From NCBI GenBank assembly GCA_049325575.1, contig JBMOLK010000304.1:1-36568 (forward strand): DNA of 36,568 bases, given 5' to 3'. This document shows positions 16,914 to 23,989 of this stretch, piece by piece. Both the position numbers and the translations under genes were made by a program. This stretch comes from JBMOLK01 sp049325575. GTDB lineage: Bacteria > Bacillota > Clostridia > Acetivibrionales > Acetivibrionaceae. The notes below the pieces were generated by a model. It had not been told where the DNA came from, made no database searches, and saw only the letters and a list, made by a program, of their open reading frames with translations. The first letter of the stretch is position 1. Each line of letters begins with the position of its first letter.

Positions 16914-17609
16914 TTACTCAGTAACCTTCTGAGGATTTACTTTGATTCCCGGTCCCATTGTTGAGGAAACTACTACGCTCTTTAGATACTGTCCTTTTGC
17001 AGCAGCGGGTTTTGCTTTTATTATTGCACCCATCAAAGTATGGAAGTTATCTATCAGCTTATCAGTGCCAAAAGATACCTTACCGATTGGGCAGTGGATA
17101 ATATTGGTCTTATCCAGCCTGTATTCGATCTTACCGGCTTTAATATCAGCAATAGCCTTTGCAACATCCATTGTTACTGTACCAGCTTTTGGATTCGGCA
17201 TTAATCCTTTAGGACCAAGAACCTTACCAAGTCTACCTACAACACCCATCATATCAGGTGTAGCAACAACAACATCGAATTCAAACCAGTTTTCGTTTTG
17301 AATCTTTGTTACCAAATCTTCTGCTCCAACAAATTCAGCACCTGCTTGTTCAGCTTCTTTTGCCTTATCGCCTTTTGCAAAAACAAGCACTCTAACCTTC
17401 TTACCTGTTCCATGAGGAAGAACCACCGCTCCTCTTACCTGCTGATCGGCATGTCTTGAGTCTACACCCAGTCTGATATGAGCTTCAACAGTTTCATCAA
17501 ACTTTGCCTTTGCAGTCTTCTGTGTTAAGTCCATCGCTTCTTGAGGATCATATAATTTTAATCTATCAACAATTTTAGAGCTTTCTTGATATTTCTTACC
17601 TCTTATCAT
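16914..17609 (-). CDS. rplA: 50S ribosomal protein L1
   Basis: Encodes 231 aa. L1 forms the mobile stalk at the E site that helps release deacylated tRNA. Family blocks: DETVEAHIRLGVDSRHADQQ, RGAVVLPHGTGKKVRVLVFA, the interdomain LGKVLGPKGLMPNPKAGTVT, and the C-terminal SSTMGPGIKVN. The ATG at 17609 is preferred over a GTG three codons upstream, because AAGGAG sits 10 nt before the ATG but only one base before the GTG. It is 89 nt after rplK and last in the rpmG-secE-nusG-rplK-rplA unit; only AT-rich sequence without a convincing terminator separates it from the rplJ promoter. Confidence 0.98.
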   Translation of the reverse strand: MIRGKKYQESSKIVDRLKLYDPQEAMDLTQKTAKAKFDETVEAHIRLGVDSRHADQQVRGAVVLPHGTGKKVRVLVFAKGDKAKEAEQAGAEFVGAEDLVTKIQNENWFEFDVVVATPDMMGVVGRLGKVLGPKGLMPNPKAGTVTMDVAKAIADIKAGKIEYRLDKTNIIHCPIGKVSFGTDKLIDNFHTLMGAIIKAKPAAAKGQYLKSVVVSSTMGPGIKVNPQKVTE

Positions 17610-17698
17610 TAATTTCACTCTCCTTCGTGGTAATTTTTTCGGAAACCTTGTTTCCTCCCACCTTGACTATTTAAGACCTAGAAGTAATTCGTTTATTA

Positions 17699-18124
17699 TT
17701 AGTCTTCAACAACTATGCCCATGCTTCTTGCAGTACCTGCTATCATACTCATAGCAGACTCAATGCTGGCAGCATTTAAATCCGGCATTTTCATTTCTGC
17801 GATTTTCCTTACTTCTTCTTTTGAGATTCTAGCTACTTTATCCCTGTTCGGTCTACCGGATCCGCTTTCTATTTTACACGCCTTCTTCAAAAGAACTGAA
17901 GCGGGCGGAGTTTTTGTAATGAATGAGAAAGATCTGTCAGCATATACAGTGATTACTACAGGAATAATCAATCCTGCTTCCTTTGCAGTTCTTTCATTAA
18001 ATTCCTTACAAAATCCCATTATGTTTACGCCATGTTGTCCTAAAGCTGGTCCAACCGGTGGAGCCGGAGTTGCTTTCCCCGCAGGAATTTGAAGTTTTAC
18101 ATAGCCAGCAATTTTCTTAGCCAT
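17699..18124 (-). CDS. rplK: 50S ribosomal protein L11
   Basis: Encodes 141 aa, full length. L11 binds the GTPase-associated region of 23S rRNA and is needed for the RelA stringent signal and thiostrepton sensitivity. The N-terminal domain has KLQIPAGKATPAPPVGPALGQHGVNIMGFCKEFN; the proline-rich PAPPVGPALG segment is the thiostrepton hinge. The C-terminal RNA-binding domain ends in IAGTARSMGIVVED. The start at 18124 has GGGAGGTGGATAAT upstream. It follows nusG by 120 nt; a terminator-like hairpin in that gap may reduce read-through from the upstream genes. Confidence 0.98.
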   Translation of the reverse strand: MAKKIAGYVKLQIPAGKATPAPPVGPALGQHGVNIMGFCKEFNERTAKEAGLIIPVVITVYADRSFSFITKTPPASVLLKKACKIESGSGRPNRDKVARISKEEVRKIAEMKMPDLNAASIESAMSMIAGTARSMGIVVED

Positions 18125-18150
18125 ATTATCCACCTCCCAATTTTACTCGT

Positions 18151-18176
18151 AAAAAATCACTCTTATATTAAGAGTG
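18151..18176 (-). terminator. Terminator-like hairpin between nusG and rplK
   Basis: A perfect 8-bp stem (18158-18165 with 18169-18176), 3-nt loop, followed on the minus strand by ATTTTTT. The stem is A-T rich, so it probably acts as a partial terminator. No clear new promoter is seen before rplK, so some read-through must occur. Confidence 0.6.
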
Positions 18177-18244
18177 CTTTTCTACAAACTCTTACTTTTA
18201 GTTTTATGATAAAAAGGTTATATACCTCTTTACATTTGTTGTAC

Positions 18245-18781
18245 TTAGATTTTTTGGATCTGGAAAAGCTCAAGTTCGACAGGTGTTTCTCTTCCAAACA
18301 TCGAAACCGAAACGCGTACTTTCTTCTTTTCCATATTGATTTCTTCAACTATGCCGATAAAGTTCTCAAGAGGACCGGAAACTACCCTTACATTGTCTCC
18401 AACTTCATAGTCAAGCACTGGAACAAATTCTTCCACTCCCATTATCCTTACCTCTTCATCGGATAATGGCACCGGTTTCGATCCCGGACCAACAAACCCG
18501 GTTACACCCCGTGTGTTTCTTACAACATACCAGGACTCGTCACTCATGATCATCTTGACAAGAACATACCCTGGAAACACCTTTTTTAAGGTTGCTTTCT
18601 TTTTGCCGTCTTTTATTTCGATTTGCTCTTCCATTGGTACAACTATATCCAGAATATACTCCTGCATACTTCTGTTCTCGACGATTTTTTCAAGGTTAGC
18701 CTTAACTTTGTTTTCATATCCGGAATACGTATGAACTACATACCATTTTGCACCTTCTGTGGGTGTTTCATTAGTCAGCAT
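18245..18781 (-). CDS. nusG: Transcription termination/antitermination factor NusG
   Basis: Encodes 178 aa. NusG binds RNA polymerase across the clamp and affects pausing, processivity and coupling to the ribosome. The N-terminal NGN domain shows AKWYVVHTYSGYENKVKANLE and KVFPGYVLVKMIM, followed by RNTRGVTGFVG. The C-terminal KOW domain shows GDNVRVVSGPLENFIGIVEEIN. An AAGGAGG Shine-Dalgarno lies 12 nt before the ATG at 18781, longer than usual. A four-codon ATG-GCT-TTA-TGC-TGA reading frame begins at the optimal distance from it and its stop overlaps the nusG start region, so nusG may be read by re-initiation. Confidence 0.98.
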   Translation of the reverse strand: MLTNETPTEGAKWYVVHTYSGYENKVKANLEKIVENRSMQEYILDIVVPMEEQIEIKDGKKKATLKKVFPGYVLVKMIMSDESWYVVRNTRGVTGFVGPGSKPVPLSDEEVRIMGVEEFVPVLDYEVGDNVRVVSGPLENFIGIVEEINMEKKKVRVSVSMFGRETPVELELFQIQKI

Positions 18782-18832
18782 AAAGCCATAAGTCCTCCTT
18801 TATTACTTTATAAGCATTTGCTGCTTTATGCA

Positions 18833-19057
18833 TTACACATTATAAATGAGCTGACGCAGTACATTTAAGCCTGCATCTATAACCCAGATAAGAGCACCTA
18901 CCAACAAACACATCAGTAAAACTGTAAGCGTGTTGTTAATAAGCTGCGACCTGCTGGGCCATATAACTTTTTTCAGCTCACTTCGTATATCTTTGAAAAA
19001 CCTCACAAGTTTGTCTTTTGTATTTGCAGCCTTAGAAACCTTTACATCTTCAGCCAT
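18833..19057 (-). CDS. secE: Preprotein translocase subunit SecE
   Basis: Encodes 74 aa. SecE clamps the SecY channel of the Sec translocon. It has the short single-membrane-segment form typical of Gram-positives: a charged N-terminus, the amphipathic block FFKDIRSELKKVIWPSRSQL with the family Lys-Val-x-Trp-Pro motif, and one transmembrane helix (about residues 43-65). The start has GGAGATGTGTTTAT upstream. It is 73 nt behind rpmG and 51 nt ahead of nusG, the invariant bacterial secE-nusG arrangement. Confidence 0.96.
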   Translation of the reverse strand: MAEDVKVSKAANTKDKLVRFFKDIRSELKKVIWPSRSQLINNTLTVLLMCLLVGALIWVIDAGLNVLRQLIYNV

Positions 19058-19130
19058 ATAAACACATCTCCATTATCATAAATTTTGATCCTATCACTGT
19101 ATTATAAAACTAATAACAATGACGTTAAAC

Positions 19131-19280
19131 TTATTTTGTTTCCTTATGAGCAGTATGCTTACGGCAGAATCTACAATATTTCCTCATTTCAAGTCTGTCT
19201 GGGTCATTCTTTTTGTTCTTCATTGAATCGTAATTTCTTTGCTTGCATTCTCCACAAGCTAATGTAACTTTAACTCTCAC
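19131..19280 (-). CDS. rpmG: 50S ribosomal protein L33
   Basis: Encodes only 49 aa. It is the zinc-binding form of L33: Cys9-x2-Cys12 and Cys36-x2-Cys39 make a zinc ribbon, with the conserved blocks RVKVTLACGEC, NYDSMKNKKNDPDRLE and KYCRFCRKHTAHKETK. The start is a GTG at 19280 preceded by TGGAGGTGTGAAAG. It is the first gene of the unit, with its own promoter at 19372-19400; rpmG ahead of secE is a common Firmicute order. Many Firmicutes also keep a Cys-free L33 copy for zinc starvation, none of which is seen here. Confidence 0.96.
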   Translation of the reverse strand: MRVKVTLACGECKQRNYDSMKNKKNDPDRLEMRKYCRFCRKHTAHKETK

Positions 19281-19371
19281 CTTTCACACCTCCAGGACTT
19301 GTCTAAAAATTTATCTTAAAACTATATATTTTTGACATAAAAAAAAAGACTTACAAAGCGAAACAATCAAT

Positions 19372-19400
19372 AATTTAACATAAATTTTACTAAAAGTCAA
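19372..19400 (-). promoter_or_regulatory. Sigma-A promoter of rpmG-secE-nusG-rplK-rplA
   Basis: On the minus strand TTGACT (19395-19400), a 17-nt spacer and TAAATT (19372-19377), with an upstream TG giving an extended -10. The leader to rpmG is about 85 nt and contains a run of nine Ts, but no hairpin precedes it. Confidence 0.78.
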
Positions 19401-19503
19401 GTTATTTAAGAATATTTCCAAAAATTAATTTTATATTCAACCTGCTGTTCATTTATTTTCTTGGATTATTAGAGATTATATCTTTTTATTTCTTATATGA
19501 TCT

Positions 19504-19542
19504 AAAAAGACTGTAAAGAGATATAATCTCTACAGTCTTTTT
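19504..19542 (-). terminator. Intrinsic terminator after ilvB
   Basis: The stem pairs AAAAAGACTGTA (19504-19515) with the complementary arm at 19531-19542, plus an inner GAGA/TCTC helix after a 2-nt bulge. A T-run follows on the minus strand. It lies immediately past the ilvB stop. Confidence 0.9.
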
Positions 19543-19547
19543 TTAAT

Positions 19548-21215
19548 TTACTCTTCAATCAGTTCATTAATTGGAGCACCTGGAGGAACTATCGGGAACA
19601 CCTTGTCATCCCTGTCTATTTCAAAGTTAATTACAACAGGAGTATCTTTTGACGAAAATGCCTTCTTAAGAGCCTTATCCACGTCTTCCTGCTTTGTAAC
19701 ATTTATTCCTATTGCTCCATATGCTTCTGCCAGTGCCACAAAATTTGTTCCTCTATCAATTGTGGTTGAAGAATACCTTCCGTCATAAAACAGATTCTGC
19801 CACTGTCTAACCATGCCAAGAACATGGTTGTTAAATATTGCTATTACTATAGGAAGCTTATATTCGACAGCTGTAGCCAACTCATTGCAATTCATTCTAA
19901 AGCTTCCGTCACCAGCTATATTTATAACCTTTTTATCCGGACGCCCAATCTGAGCACCTATACATGCCCCTAGACCAAAGCCCATTGTACCCAGCCCGCC
20001 GGATGATATGAACTTCCTTGGGGAAGTATATTTGTAAAACTGTGCCGCCCACATCTGATGCTGACCTACTTCGGTAGTTATTACAGCATCTCCCTTTGTG
20101 AGTTCGTATATTCTATCGACAATATAATGCGGTCTTAACTCTCCATCCTGCGGAAACTTTAATGGATATATCTTTTTCCACTCATCAATTCTTTTATTCC
20201 ATTCGCTATATCCCTTTTTATCAATTTTTGCATTGATATGCTTCAATATCTTTCTTATATTGCCTACCAGAGGATAGTGTACAGTAACATTTTTACCTAT
20301 CTCTGCAGGGTCTATGTCAATATGCATTATTTTTGCTTCAGGTGCAAACCTCTTCACATTACTTATAACTCTATCACTAAACCTTGCACCGATAGCTATG
20401 AATAAATCAGACTCCGAGACCGCAAGATTGGTTGTCTTGGCACCATGCATACCCACCATACCCATAAACAGTTCATCGGTACCCGGAAAGGAACCCATTC
20501 CCATCAGTGTTGTAGTGACGGGAATCTTGGCCTTATGTGCAAGCTCAAGCACCTCTTCATTGGCTCCAGCTATGGAAACACCGCCCCCTGAAAGTATTAC
20601 AGGCCTTTTCGCTTTATTTATGACATCTACTGCTTCATCTATATCACTTTCACTTACCCCTATTGGTTGATCCTGAATCTTTCTTGGTGCTTTGGGTTCA
20701 TATTCGGTTACGGCAGCTGTCACATCTTTGCAGATGTCTACCAGTACAGGTCCTGGTCTACCTTCCCTGGCAATATAGAAAGCTTCCCTTACAGCGTCTG
20801 CAAGCTTTGTTACATCCTTTACAATATAGTTGTGTTTTGTTATAGGCATCGTAATCCCTGTTATATCAACTTCCTGGAAAGAATCCTTCCCCAGAAGCGT
20901 TGTGGCAACCTGTCCTGTAATAGCAACCATGGGAACGGAGTCCATATATGCAGTTGCTATACCTGTAACCAGATTAGTAGCCCCAGGTCCTGATGTAGCA
21001 AGGCAAACACCAACTTTTCCTGTAGCTCTTGCATAGCCGTCGGCTGCGTGGGATGCACCCTGCTCATGTGATGTCAATATATGCCTTATATCATCCTTTG
21101 CCTTATATAGAGCGTCGTAAATATTCAGTACGGCTCCTCCAGGAAAACCGAAAATAGTATCCACGCCTTGTTCTTTCAAACACTCAATCAATATCTGTGA
21201 ACCGTTAAGCTTCAT
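19548..21215 (-). CDS. ilvB: Acetolactate synthase large (catalytic) subunit
   Basis: Encodes 555 aa. A thiamine-diphosphate enzyme that condenses two pyruvates to acetolactate, or pyruvate with 2-oxobutyrate, at the start of valine/leucine/isoleucine synthesis. The N-terminal PYR domain has the catalytic Glu51 in TSHEQGASHAADGYARATGK. The middle domain binds FAD. The C-terminal PP domain has the ThDP motif beginning GDGSFRMN and ending in NNHVLGMVRQW. The last ~35 residues (VFPIVPPGAPINELI) are the anabolic AHAS type rather than catabolic AlsS. It starts 23 nt after ilvD with a GGGGGTAATGTAG ribosome site. No regulatory subunit gene (ilvN/ilvH) lies next to it. Confidence 0.96.
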   Translation of the reverse strand: MKLNGSQILIECLKEQGVDTIFGFPGGAVLNIYDALYKAKDDIRHILTSHEQGASHAADGYARATGKVGVCLATSGPGATNLVTGIATAYMDSVPMVAITGQVATTLLGKDSFQEVDITGITMPITKHNYIVKDVTKLADAVREAFYIAREGRPGPVLVDICKDVTAAVTEYEPKAPRKIQDQPIGVSESDIDEAVDVINKAKRPVILSGGGVSIAGANEEVLELAHKAKIPVTTTLMGMGSFPGTDELFMGMVGMHGAKTTNLAVSESDLFIAIGARFSDRVISNVKRFAPEAKIMHIDIDPAEIGKNVTVHYPLVGNIRKILKHINAKIDKKGYSEWNKRIDEWKKIYPLKFPQDGELRPHYIVDRIYELTKGDAVITTEVGQHQMWAAQFYKYTSPRKFISSGGLGTMGFGLGACIGAQIGRPDKKVINIAGDGSFRMNCNELATAVEYKLPIVIAIFNNHVLGMVRQWQNLFYDGRYSSTTIDRGTNFVALAEAYGAIGINVTKQEDVDKALKKAFSSKDTPVVINFEIDRDDKVFPIVPPGAPINELIEE

Positions 21216-21238
21216 CTACATTACCCCCATACTATGAC

Positions 21239-22903
21239 TTAATTGCTCTTAAACACTGCTCCAGTACTTGCAGAAGACACCAGCTTTGCATACCTGCCAA
21301 GGTATCCTTTTGTTATCTTTGGCTGTGGAGCTTTCCAATCCTTCAATCTATCTTTTATCTCTCTGTCGGAAATCTCTATATTTAATTTGCCGTTAGGTAT
21401 ATCTATGCTTATGATATCTCCTTCTCTTACTACTGCTATAGGGCCTCCTTCCATAGCCTCAGGTGATGCATGACCAATTGAAGCCCCCCTTGTAGCACCG
21501 GAGAAACGACCATCAGTAATCAAAGCCACATATTTATCGAGTTCCATACCTGCGATTGCAGATGTTGGTCCAAGCATTTCTCTCATACCAGGTCCTCCTT
21601 TAGGACCCTCATAACGTATTATTACAACATCACCCTTGTTTATCCTACCGTTGTAAATAGCGTCTATAGCATCATCTTCCGCATCAAAAACCCTTGCAGG
21701 TCCTCTATGGACAAGCATTTCAGGGGCCACGGCAGAACGCTTGACAACAGCTCCATCAGGAACAAGATTACCTCTTAGTACTGCTATCCCTCCTGCTTCA
21801 CTGTATGGATTGTCAATACTCCTTATAACTTCATAATCCAAGACTTTTGCTTTCTCTATATTACCACCAACTGTATTACCTGTAACTGTAATAAGATCAA
21901 GATTAAGCAAATTCTTTTTTGACAACTCCTTCATTACAGCCTGAACGCCTCCTGCAGCGTAGAGGTCCTGGACATGATGATGTCCTGCAGGAGCCAACTT
22001 GCAAAGGTTGGGGACCCTGCCGCTTATCTCATTTACTATATCCAGATTTATTTCAATACCTGCCTCATGAGCAATGGCTGGAAGATGAAGTATGGAATTG
22101 GTTGAACATCCAAGAGCCATATCAACAGTCAGCGCATTTTCAAAGGCCTTGTGGGTCAGTATGTCAGAAGGCTTGACATCCTTCTCTACCAGTTCCATTA
22201 CCTTCATGCCTGCCATCTTGGCAAGACGTATTCTTTCTGCATATACAGCCGGAATCGTACCGTTACCCGGAAGTCCCAGCCCAAGTACTTCTGTAAGACA
22301 ATTCATGGAGTTTGCAGTAAACATTCCCGAACATGACCCGCACCCTGGACACGCATGATCCTCAAAGTCGCAGACTTCTTCTTCTGTCATTTTACCTGCT
22401 TTATATGCGCCAACTGCTTCAAACATACTGTTTAGATCCAACTGCTTGCCGTTACGCTGAACGGACAGCATAGGGCCGCCGCTTATCACAATTGAAGGCA
22501 CGTTTATTCTGGCTGCTGCCATCAACATACCGGGAACTATCTTGTCACAGTTGGGTATGAATACCATACCGTCAAAGCTGTGAGCCAGTCCCATTGCCTC
22601 ACATGAGTCAGCTATAAGTTCTCTTGTCGGAAGTGAGTATTTCATTCCCATGTGTCCCATGGCTATACCGTCACAGACACCAATTGCTCCAAACTCCACC
22701 GGAGTCCCGCCGGCCATTCTGATACCCGCCTTTACGGCTTCTGCTATCTTATCCAAATGTATATGTCCCGGAATTATCTCACTTTTTGCATTAACAACAC
22801 CTATCAAAGGTCTTGCAATTTCTTCATCAGTATACCCCATAGCCTTAAAAAGAGACCTGTGCGGAGCTCTCTCTATGCCCTTCTTCACAATATCACTTTT
22901 CAT
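21239..22903 (-). CDS. ilvD: Dihydroxy-acid dehydratase
   Basis: Encodes 554 aa. It dehydrates 2,3-dihydroxy-3-methylbutanoate or -valerate to the 2-keto acids, the third common step to valine, isoleucine and leucine. Iron-sulfur ligands are visible in PNCDKIVPGM and in the block CPGCGSCSGMFTANSMNCL. The C-terminal IRYEGPKGGPGMREML and DGRFSGATRGASIGHASPEA motifs are intact. The ATG is preceded by GAGGTCTTCCTT. It heads the ilvD-ilvB operon, with a candidate promoter 160-190 nt upstream and a structured leader. In strict anaerobes the cluster of this oxygen-sensitive enzyme is not a burden. Confidence 0.97.
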   Translation of the reverse strand: MKSDIVKKGIERAPHRSLFKAMGYTDEEIARPLIGVVNAKSEIIPGHIHLDKIAEAVKAGIRMAGGTPVEFGAIGVCDGIAMGHMGMKYSLPTRELIADSCEAMGLAHSFDGMVFIPNCDKIVPGMLMAAARINVPSIVISGGPMLSVQRNGKQLDLNSMFEAVGAYKAGKMTEEEVCDFEDHACPGCGSCSGMFTANSMNCLTEVLGLGLPGNGTIPAVYAERIRLAKMAGMKVMELVEKDVKPSDILTHKAFENALTVDMALGCSTNSILHLPAIAHEAGIEINLDIVNEISGRVPNLCKLAPAGHHHVQDLYAAGGVQAVMKELSKKNLLNLDLITVTGNTVGGNIEKAKVLDYEVIRSIDNPYSEAGGIAVLRGNLVPDGAVVKRSAVAPEMLVHRGPARVFDAEDDAIDAIYNGRINKGDVVIIRYEGPKGGPGMREMLGPTSAIAGMELDKYVALITDGRFSGATRGASIGHASPEAMEGGPIAVVREGDIISIDIPNGKLNIEISDREIKDRLKDWKAPQPKITKGYLGRYAKLVSSASTGAVFKSN

Positions 22904-23061
22904 AAGGAAGACCTCACTTTCAATTTATATATTAATACATGATAACACTCGTACGCTAAAGCTGCAACATAACCAGCTATTACAGCAGTCTCCCGCCCAA
23001 ATAGCTAGGGTACATTTATGACAATAGCCGGGAATACCCGGCTATTAACTGTTTATAAATT
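22904..23061 (-). ncRNA. Structured leader of ilvD-ilvB mRNA
   Basis: From the promoter at 23062-23091 the transcript has about 150 nt before ilvD. It starts with a perfect 10-bp hairpin with a TATT loop on the minus strand (23023-23032 with 23037-23046). A second paired element follows, GCTGTAA with TTGCAGC, around 22961-22986. There is no U-run after either hairpin and no T-box consensus. A short frame, ATG-TAC-CCT ending in CTG-CTG-TAA (11 codons), has no ribosome site. A regulatory role is inferred only from structure and position. Confidence 0.45.
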
Positions 23062-23091
23062 ATTTTACTACTTATAAGGCTCAATTGTCCA
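23062..23091 (-). promoter_or_regulatory. Candidate sigma-A promoter of ilvD-ilvB
   Basis: On the minus strand TGGACA (23086-23091), an 18-nt spacer and TAAAAT (23062-23067). The start site near 23055 precedes the 10-bp leader hairpin. Confidence 0.65.
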
Positions 23092-23103
23092 GAGTTTTAA
23101 CAA

Positions 23104-23172
23104 AAAAGCATAATTCGTTAATTATTTGTATGTGCTGTACAATATTCGTTAATCTATCAATGAAATGCTTTT
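23104..23172 (-). terminator. Extended terminator-like hairpin after the CvpA-family gene
   Basis: AAAAGCAT on the minus strand pairs with ATGCTTTT (arms 23165-23172 and 23104-23111), followed by more Ts. Inside lies a second hairpin, TTGTA with TACAA. The structure is long for an intrinsic terminator, but it starts right at the stop codon and ends in a T-run. Confidence 0.5.
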
Positions 23173-23892
23173 CTACACTATATTGCCCTTTGGGAACATC
23201 CAGTCTACAATAAAATTGTTCTGGTAAAAGAACTTGGCAATAGCAGAGGTTTCAACAGCCTCAAAAAAGCCTTTAAATTGAGGCGAAGCATGAAACAGCA
23301 TTAAAACTGCAAATATAATATAGACTGTAAGCAAACCCTCTAAAGCACCGAACGCGAACCCTCCAAGCTTATCCATTTGCTTGAAGACAGGCAGCTTTGC
23401 CACACCCTGCAGAACATATCTTAGGAATATAAGACCCACTCTTAGAATGACATACAGCAGTATCAAACTCATAATATCTATAATCATGTGAGCCAGCACA
23501 TCACTGATTCCATCTACAACTTTGGAAACGTCCAGCAGTTTTGCCGCACCCTGCATTTTTTCAACCATATGTTTGATTACCATATCTTTCATAAAACCAG
23601 GCAGCTTAAGACCCTCAACAACAGCCTCCGCTGTTACTTTTGCACCTTCATTTGCCGCAGGAGACTGCATCTGCTGCTGAAGCATCAGATTTTTGTAAAT
23701 TCCCGACTTTATATTCGTAAACATTTGTGTCCCTGCAAGGACCTTGGCAAGCAAAGGATAAAACTTAACGGAAGCTATTGCTGCAATGAAGAATGAAGCC
23801 AACCTAAACAATGAATAAATAAAACCTTTGGAAAGTCCAATCAGCCCAAACCCCAAGATAACTACAATGACAACGAGATCACTCCAGTTCAT
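23173..23892 (-). CDS. CvpA-family membrane protein
   Basis: Encodes 239 aa. It begins MNWSDLVVIVVILGFGLIGLSKGFIYSLFRL, the typical CvpA opening with a Gly/Ser-rich first helix followed by a helix-breaking motif. Hydrophobic segments lie near residues 5-20, 28-45, 145-165 and 190-210. The central ~90 residues are a hydrophilic insert (KVTAEAVVEGLKLPGFMKDM). CvpA-family proteins are needed for colicin V production in E. coli and affect envelope integrity; their molecular activity is not settled. The ATG at 23892 has AAGGGGGTAAGT upstream; earlier in-frame codons run back through a hairpin. It follows the DUF5711-like gene by 92 nt and may share its transcript. Confidence 0.82.
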   Translation of the reverse strand: MNWSDLVVIVVILGFGLIGLSKGFIYSLFRLASFFIAAIASVKFYPLLAKVLAGTQMFTNIKSGIYKNLMLQQQMQSPAANEGAKVTAEAVVEGLKLPGFMKDMVIKHMVEKMQGAAKLLDVSKVVDGISDVLAHMIIDIMSLILLYVILRVGLIFLRYVLQGVAKLPVFKQMDKLGGFAFGALEGLLTVYIIFAVLMLFHASPQFKGFFEAVETSAIAKFFYQNNFIVDWMFPKGNIV

Positions 23893-23926
23893 ACTTACCC
23901 CCTTGTTTATTAACAATCTACTTCTT

Positions 23927-23989
23927 ACTAGTGCCCCGTAACAGAATTCGTTTCTAGAAGCGGGGCACAAACATAGGAAGTGCACTAGT
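23927..23989 (-). repeat. Nested inverted repeats in the spacer upstream of the CvpA-family gene
   Basis: An 8-bp G+C-rich stem (23931-23938 with 23961-23968) lies inside a second 8-nt pairing, ACTAGTGC (23927-23934) with GCACTAGT (23982-23989). The two overlap at GTGC, so they are mutually exclusive. No U-run follows. The outer arm contains the stop codon of the upstream gene. Confidence 0.5.

Noticed and set aside
17610..17698. GGAAAC/GTTTCC hairpin before rplA as an L1 autoregulatory site
   Set aside because: The stem is only 6 bp and I could not match it with confidence to the L1-binding motif.
18163..18348. A 61-codon minus-strand frame overlapping the 3' end of nusG
   Set aside because: It lies mostly in another frame of nusG and across the spacer hairpin, with no ribosome site.
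22904..23061. T-box riboswitch upstream of ilvD
   Set aside because: The conserved T-box sequence and a terminator/antiterminator pair are not present.
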